From Amphibalanus amphitrite (Eukaryota > Arthropoda > Thecostraca > Balanomorpha > Balanidae): a DNA stretch of 64,000 nt. Position 1 is the stretch's first letter. Every line of letters begins with the position of its first letter. The notes under the pieces were generated by a model. It was not told the DNA's origin. It was given only the letters and a program-made list of their open reading frames with translations, and ran no database searches. This document shows, piece by piece, positions 58,113 to 64,000 of this stretch. Position numbers and translations under genes: made by a program. The DNA lies in contig NW_024881537.1 of NCBI RefSeq assembly GCF_019059575.1, positions 1,424,501 to 1,488,500 of the forward strand. Reading direction: 5' to 3'.

Positions 58113-60493
58113 GTGGCGGCCGCACAGTGATGCAAATGGGGCTCACGAGTGGCCATAAATAGTGAAAAGGTCCAAATTTCAGGTTCACCTAATTGAATAA
58201 ATCGTAATATGGCCAGTCAGGCAAGTGTTTGGGGTGTCTGAAAAAACATGACTCATGTTTTTGTCAAAACCGGCCTCGTGTATGATTGTCAGAAGTCGTG
58301 ACATTTTCTATGTCGTAAAATGACTGTCAGATACTCGCAACTTCAAACGCCGCTAGCGTGCGTCCATTTCATACAAATGACAAAAATTATACATGACAAT
58401 AATCCCCAAGGTCTTCGGATTCTAATGCAGGGTCACAAAAAGCCGTATCTCTTTTCGTTTGGCGTTGATCTAACTATTTGTCATCATGTTGCAATCGCAG
58501 TTTTTTATTTAAAAATATTTGCTTTCATTTCACCCAGAGCAGTTTACACAGTGTGTGCCCGTTAGTGCACCATACCATAGCATTCCCTAATCATTTCTGA
58601 GCCGCACTGTGAAAGAATGAAGACGCTAGCACAGGGCTGACCGGCGCTACTGAAGTTTTCGTCCGTTGCGGTCGGGTGCCGCGGCGCGGTGGGCAGCCCG
58701 GGCGGCCGCGCCGCGGGCGGGCGGTCTCAGCGGGGGTTCGTCGGTGCATCCCTCTGCTGTTCCTAAACGAAGTGTCCTATCGCCTCGCGACAAAAACCAA
58801 TGGATTGCTCTTGACAAGATCTCGCGAGTGAGCATATTACTTTTGACTTACGGCCAATATTTGACCTACTTATAGCAGTTCAAAGTTAAACGTCCGTCGA
58901 AATTGCGATCCGCGGTGAAAGCAATCCGCCCCGACCGCGACACCCGACCGCGCCGGACAAAAACTTCAATAGCGCCGGTCTGCCCTGTGCTAGCGCCTTA
59001 ACCCTATTCCTGGCGGGCTCCGCCGGGACAAGAAACTGGCGGGGGGGGGGGGGCCGATTCGGCCCCCCCCTGAGATCTCGAGAACGAAGCAAGATAGCGA
59101 CAAGCGGTAAACGGCATCGGATACGCACGACCAAGATCTACAATTTTTACAAAGGTCATTTTCAGGTCAGGTCAAAGATGACGTCACAGGGGTCGAAAAA
59201 GTCAAAATGGCGGCACTAAATATGGAGAGAGTTTTTCTCGAATAACTTTCGAATTAGTCAAGATAGGAACAAACTAAGGGCATCATCGTGATCCTCTCGT
59301 CAATCCGCATCGAATGATATATATGTTGACCTCGAAAGGTCAAGGTCAAAGGTTGACCTCAGGTCACGTGACCTCGAGGTCATCATGTATATCATTCGAT
59401 GCGTCTTGACGAGCTGAACACAATGAGACCATCCACGCGTCTGTATCTTGTTCCTGTACGGAGTTATTGGCCAAAAACCTTTGGTGACCTTTGATGACGT
59501 CACATGACCTCACAGCTGCCCAACAGCAAAACAGACCTCAAGGTAGTGAAGGTTGATCGTATATGAAGTCATGTATGGTATATGGGGCCATTCCGACCGG
59601 TTTTAGTGGTAAAAACAGGGAGTTGATTTTTCCCCCATTGACTTATAATGGGGAGGTCGCGAAATTGACCTGACCTTAGGTCACCGATATCAAAATTCCG
59701 AGATATACAAATTGCACATACTGGTACCCTAACTAAACCCTGAAGAGAAGAAATTGATCGGTCAAAAACTCTAGCTCTGGCGTGATTGCAAACTTTTCTG
59801 AGGTAGCGTCACCAAACCGCCTCTGGTGACCTGACCTGAGGTCAGATCAACTCAAAATTTTCAGACATGTTGCGTAGAAGCCTTTTAGGAAAAGTCAGAA
59901 AATTTGAGCTTCCTAGCTCAACGCGTTTGGGAGATATAACCAAAAAACCTCAGGGGGGGGCTCCTGAAGCCCCCCCCCCCGCCAGGAATAGGGTTAATTC
60001 TTTCCCAGTGTGACTCAGAAATGGTTAGGGAATGATATGGTATGGTGCACCAACGGGCACACACTGTGTAAACTGCTGTAGGTGAAACGAAAGCAAATAT
60101 TTCTTAGTAAAAAACTGCGATCGCAACATGATGACAAATGATTAGATCACCGCCACACCAAAAAAGATGCGGCTTTTTGTGACCCGGCATGAGAAGCAGC
60201 AGGCTTTAGGGATCATTGCCATGCATAATTTTTGTCATTTGTATGAAATGAACGCACGCTAGCGGCGTTTGAAGTTGCGAGTATCTGAAAGTCATTTTAC
60301 GACATAGAAAATGTCACGACTTCTGACAACCATACACGAGGCCGGTTTTGACAAAAATATGAAAACTATGTGAATCCAGATGCGCCAAACATTCCTTTGG
60401 TTAGCCATATAGCGATTTACTCGGTTTGGTAAACTTGACTTTTTGGTATTTATGGCCACTCGTGAACCCCATTTGCATCACTGTGGGCCGGCG
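58113..60493. mobile_element. Fold-back element with ~570-bp inverted arms
   Basis: 58113-58690 and (58950-60493 minus an insert) are reverse complements. Outer ends contain CACAGTGATGCAAATGGGG. A GC-rich centre (58660-58760) separates the arms. The right arm was later hit by the TTAA element 59002-59993, which the left arm lacks. Confidence 0.8.
59002..59993 (-). mobile_element. D-family TTAA element, 992 bp, CCCTATTCCTGGCGGG ends
   Basis: 16-bp perfect TIR, TTAA at 58998-59001 and 59994-59997. Left end duplicated, dyad 59296-59413, interior nearly identical to reversed 17259-18259 over the central region, but its left-half ends differ. The empty site is visible in the opposite arm of the fold-back element. 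Confidence 0.92.
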
Positions 60494-62560
60494 GGTAGGT
60501 GTAGGTACGTCAATCTGTGCTGCAGGACTTATGGTTTTACTCATAAATTATATGGTCGGGAAAGGAATGGAATGCTGCCTGGTGGGAGAATCCATCTTAG
60601 GTTGAGGTCCTGAATGCTAATCAGCCAATGATTTAGCCACGGTTTGGTTATGGGTAACAGGTAGGCATGTATAAAAACTACCAATAGATGAGCTCTAGCG
60701 GAAACTGTCCCATAATTGAATCCGAGTGACCCTGGGTCTAGAACCAATTAGGAACTTTTTCTTAGAGTTTAACCATCGACATTGGCCAGAAGCCGGCGTG
60801 TTTGATCGATATTTTGCCAACCAATCAGATTCTATACAAAAATGTCAACTATTTAAATGTTTTCAACAGCTTCTTGCATTAGCATATTTCCTTTAGCACC
60901 TAAATTACTGTATTTCATTATAATCATCGTGTGGACGCTGCCGGATAGTCCCTGAGCTGGGTGGAGCGAGGCCCACTTCGTGACGCGTCCCCACTCGGGC
61001 AGCCCCGGCCAACACGTGGATGGCCATCAATCGTGCTTAATCGCAAAGAAAAGCCCACCCCGCCGTGGCTGTTGCCATGGAAACGGTGGCATTAGCCGGG
61101 TACCGTCAGCGGCAGTATACGGCCACTGTCGACGGACCGCGGTCGTGCGGCGCCTTTGATCCACGCCGGCCACTTTTCACGCTCGGCTGCTCGTGACGGC
61201 TAATCGGCCTATCAATCAGCCATGATAGACCGAAAGTGGCTGACAGACAAAAGCAACGTGAAAGGCTGCTAATTAAGGCAATTTATTCGCTCGTGTTTGA
61301 ACAGTCTCCCGTCACATCACTACAACTACTATCGTCCTTCTCTTTCCCAATCGACGCAGTAGGTAGGTGGGTGGGTGTCAATTGTCACACATTTTCAATA
61401 CGTCGCCAAAAAGTGAGACAAAACGAGTAAAACAGCTGTCTAGAAGTTACCTCAAAACTTTCTATGATATGTTGACAATCCTGAGCAGAAAGCCTTGAGG
61501 TATATGCATTTATTTATGTTAAATGTATTACGGCTCGCCGGCCCAGTCTGGGCTCGCCGCTTCCTCTGCCTGCCCTTTTGGTAGGTATTGGCTGTCGATT
61601 GACGCTCAGCCTGGCTTTACGATCGACATTGCTTCGGCTCCGGTGGATCCAGCGGCGCGAATCATTCCAAGCGGGGAGGGAGAGCTCAGCTGATTTCCGT
61701 CGACCGGCAGGAACAGTTGTTGAGGTGGGGGGGGGGGGGGGTAGCTGACCCACCGATCGTGGTCGTTCGGTAGAAAAGTTGTCAAAGGTCCGAAGCATTA
61801 GCATGTAGATTTATGAACGGGTGCCATCAGTTTATATTGTAATTGATTCTCTTTGGGGGAAGGAGGCGGGGCACGGACCACTAAAAGTCTTTAGATTTTG
61901 GAGAGGTCATGGTTTCTTGGGCGCGAATGCAGAGTTTCGCCAATCACCAGTTCGTAGCATAGGTAACGTAATCGGACGTGGCGAGACATTCTCGGAAACA
62001 GTACGTTCTAATTGACCATCACTTATACCTTCAGCGTAGCTGAGCATAGCATGAAATAGGCAACGAGATGTAGCAGTAGCGCTACCTAGCCAGGCGCACT
62101 CTGGCAAAGATACGAAGTCGCTTCCAAGTGGATACAAATGTTGAAGGATCAGTAATAGAAAATGTGCACAGGCATTTCTCGCTGTAACGCCTATGTACAT
62201 TTAGGTTGTGCGCAAATGCGGAAACAGATACCACTTGACGTCAGCGGCATGTAAGTATTAGCGAGTCCGAAATAAATCAGGTGGGCAGGTCAGTGTGGGC
62301 AGTAATAGCCGGCACATAAAAGGCTCCACGATGGGCGGGCAGTTTCCGATGACGGCTCAGTAAACCAGCGGTGCGCAAATCGCTCGTGTCCGGATCGGTT
62401 TATTGCGCGACACACCTCGGCGGCGTATGCGGCGCGCGGCGCAGCGCTGATCGTTATGTAACCATCATAAAGCCGGCCGTGATTGCGGCTCGCCCGGTGG
62501 AGCGTCGTGTTACTATCGCTGGAGCGTCGGTGGACTGGTGCCGGCGGTCGGCCGGTAACC
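60494..62560. other. No gene recognised
   Basis: Includes a G-run at 61727-61741. Short frames without splice support. A CATAAAAGG at 62315 followed by TCAGT 40 bp later is too widely spaced for a confident TATA/initiator pair. Confidence 0.4.
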
Positions 62561-62563
62561 GGT

Positions 62564-62715
62564 CAGTCGACAGGTCGGCCGGTGACCGGTCACAGACAGT
62601 CGGCCGGTGACCGGTCACAGACAGTCGGCCGGTGACTGGTCACAGACAGTCGGTCGGTGACTGGTCACAGACAGTCGGCCGGTGACCGGTCACAGAGGGT
62701 CACAGACAGTCAGCC
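62564..62715. repeat. Minisatellite, 25-bp unit with GGTGACCGGTCAC
   Basis: Six units of GTCGGCCGGTGACCGGTCAC plus AGACA. The core GTGACCGGTCAC is itself a perfect palindrome. Confidence 0.9.
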
Positions 62716-63227
62716 GTCGCAGGCAGCCTATAAGGCCACTGCACCGGTGAGACCGGCCCCCCGCACGGCCGGCGCACCCAGTCTCAGAATAGCGGCATCA
62801 TTTGAGACGGCAGACGAACACGACCGGACCCAGTTGATTGGACGCCACCGAACGAAATCGATAACGGCAGCGGCAGTGTTTGCCCACCAACTTTGAGAGT
62901 TTGAAGTGAACTTTTTCACGCTCCAGCTGGCGAAGACAACTTATAGCGTTGACTGTTTTCCAGTTCTGTATTCTCATTTTCGTAGGTCGTCTCTGAAAGT
63001 TAACGCTTTGTATCATGGCAACCTGGTCGTTATTATATCTTGGTCGCTAGATGGCTGCGGTCCTGTTCCTGTTGTAGTTACGGACAATGATAGGACAGTA
63101 ACGAGAGGAGAGGAGAGGGTGCAACCTCATTCTTTTCCAGAAATGGATCTCACTTAAGTAACGAATCAATATTCGGCCATAGCCATTTTCAGAACACCAA
63201 ACATAGGTGATACCTTCAATCATTGTA
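62716..63227. other. No gene recognised
   Basis: No repeat copy elsewhere in the window and no coding signal. Confidence 0.4.
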
Positions 63228-63229
63228 GG

Positions 63230-63650
63230 GGAGAGTGGGGTAATTTGGCCGGTGGTGTAAATTGGCCGCCCCCACCTGTACGATGTCTAATAAAAGCGAG
63301 TGAAATAACTCTAGTCTCTATTCATTTGTCATGGGTAGAAATAACTGGAGGACAAATGTCAAAACTTTGCCCCTCGTAGTTTTATTCAAAATTAATAAAA
63401 CGTTAATTTCATTAGCAAATGGTAACCTTTACTTCTGTTTACAAAGTTGTATAACATGTATTTGGGCTAAAAACGAATTCAGACATTATAGCGCCATTCT
63501 TGGGGGTGTTCAGCGGTTCCAAGAGCAATTTCATGTAACTCCGTATAGCCGTGATGACTTTATACACAAAAATTTTTAGAATGGCAATATGGGGTAATTT
63601 GGCCGGGACTAGCGGGGCAACTTGGCCGGTGCGCTCATGGTCACTATGCT
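63230..63650 (+). mobile_element. TA-type element, left part, TAATTTGGCCGG type
   Basis: Begins TA then GGGGAGAGTGGGG, as at 2469, with internal GGGGTAATTTGGCCGG, TAAATTGGCCG and GGGGCAACTTGGCCGG copies. No matching right end; it runs into a D-family core near 63690. Confidence 0.65.
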
Positions 63651-63689
63651 GGGACGGCCGAGTTTTCATGGTTAATTGTACCATAAATG

Positions 63690-64000
63690 ACATGTTTCAT
63701 GACCAACTTTGACTACTTTGATGCCTTACTTCCGATTGGTCAACTGTAAGAGCATGTGACGTCATCAAAGGTTACCAAACGTTTTTTGCTAATAAATCCT
63801 TACATATAAAAATGGTACAGCCGCACAAATGGTCTCATTCTGTTCAGCTCGCCAAGGCGCATCGAATGATATATATGCATGATGACCTTGAAATCACGTG
63901 ACCTTGAGGTCAAGCGACCTGAGGTAACGTGACCTGAGGTCAACCTTTGACCTTGACTTCTCGAGGTCAACACAGATAAGTTTCGATGCGGAATGACGAG
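63690..64000 (+). mobile_element. D-family TTAA element core, runs off the window
   Basis: Matches 17700-17975, including the dyad left arm (from about 63848) and the AGGTCA block. The right dyad arm reaches the window end. Confidence 0.75.

Noticed and set aside
62300-62362. TATA box plus initiator promoter
   Set aside because: CATAAAAGG to TCAGT spacing is about 43 bp, too long, and no gene follows.

Overview
The window is eukaryotic, almost certainly an invertebrate animal and most likely an arthropod (crustacean-like). That placement is an inference. It rests on GC-rich exons with GT-AG introns, a Mab-21/cGAS-like receptor gene, a SNAPC2-like gene, a CR1/L2-type retrotransposon and very dense non-autonomous DNA transposons. 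There is no bacterial-type operon, rRNA or CRISPR.

Two genes are supported, both on the + strand. Gene 1 starts at 21 with a 712-codon exon carrying a Mab-21/cGAS-like nucleotidyltransferase with an intact GS...DxD...D active site. It ends at a good splice donor (2157/2158) whose phase fits a distant exon (13192-13948) encoding 11-residue coiled-coil repeats. Three short similar exons (15421, 15777, 16268) and a possible last exon (18867-19067) follow. Gene 2 (34626-54397) has six phase-compatible exons. A SANT-like domain plus DxW and YxYL-type segments in the right order point to SNAPC2, a subunit of the snRNA-promoter activating complex.

Nearly everything else is transposon, nested and abutted. 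2158-13191 (intron 1 of gene 1) is a stack of inserts. 19440-33955 is a second stack, with up to four elements inside each other. 43914-49170 and 58113-60493 are further clusters. The dominant group is a set of 0.9-1.5 kb elements flanked by TTAA (once ACAT). They share one asymmetric plan: an end with the terminal repeat duplicated beside a G-run/C-run hairpin, a centre of AGGTCA repeats around a conserved dyad containing GCATCGAATGATAT, and a second end, often with a GC hairpin. A second TTAA group starts with AGG. Other elements are TA-flanked (two near-1 kb copies starting GGGGAGAG or GGGTAGAC, and a mariner-like remnant), hAT-like with 8-bp duplications carrying minisatellites, long palindromes, and one 5'-truncated CR1/L2-type copy on the - strand inside gene 2.

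Several insertions can be proved inside the window by comparing a filled site with an unfilled copy of the host repeat. Stretches 49378-53440, 54690-57600 and 60494-62560 show no convincing genes. All protein calls were made by eye, with no database search.
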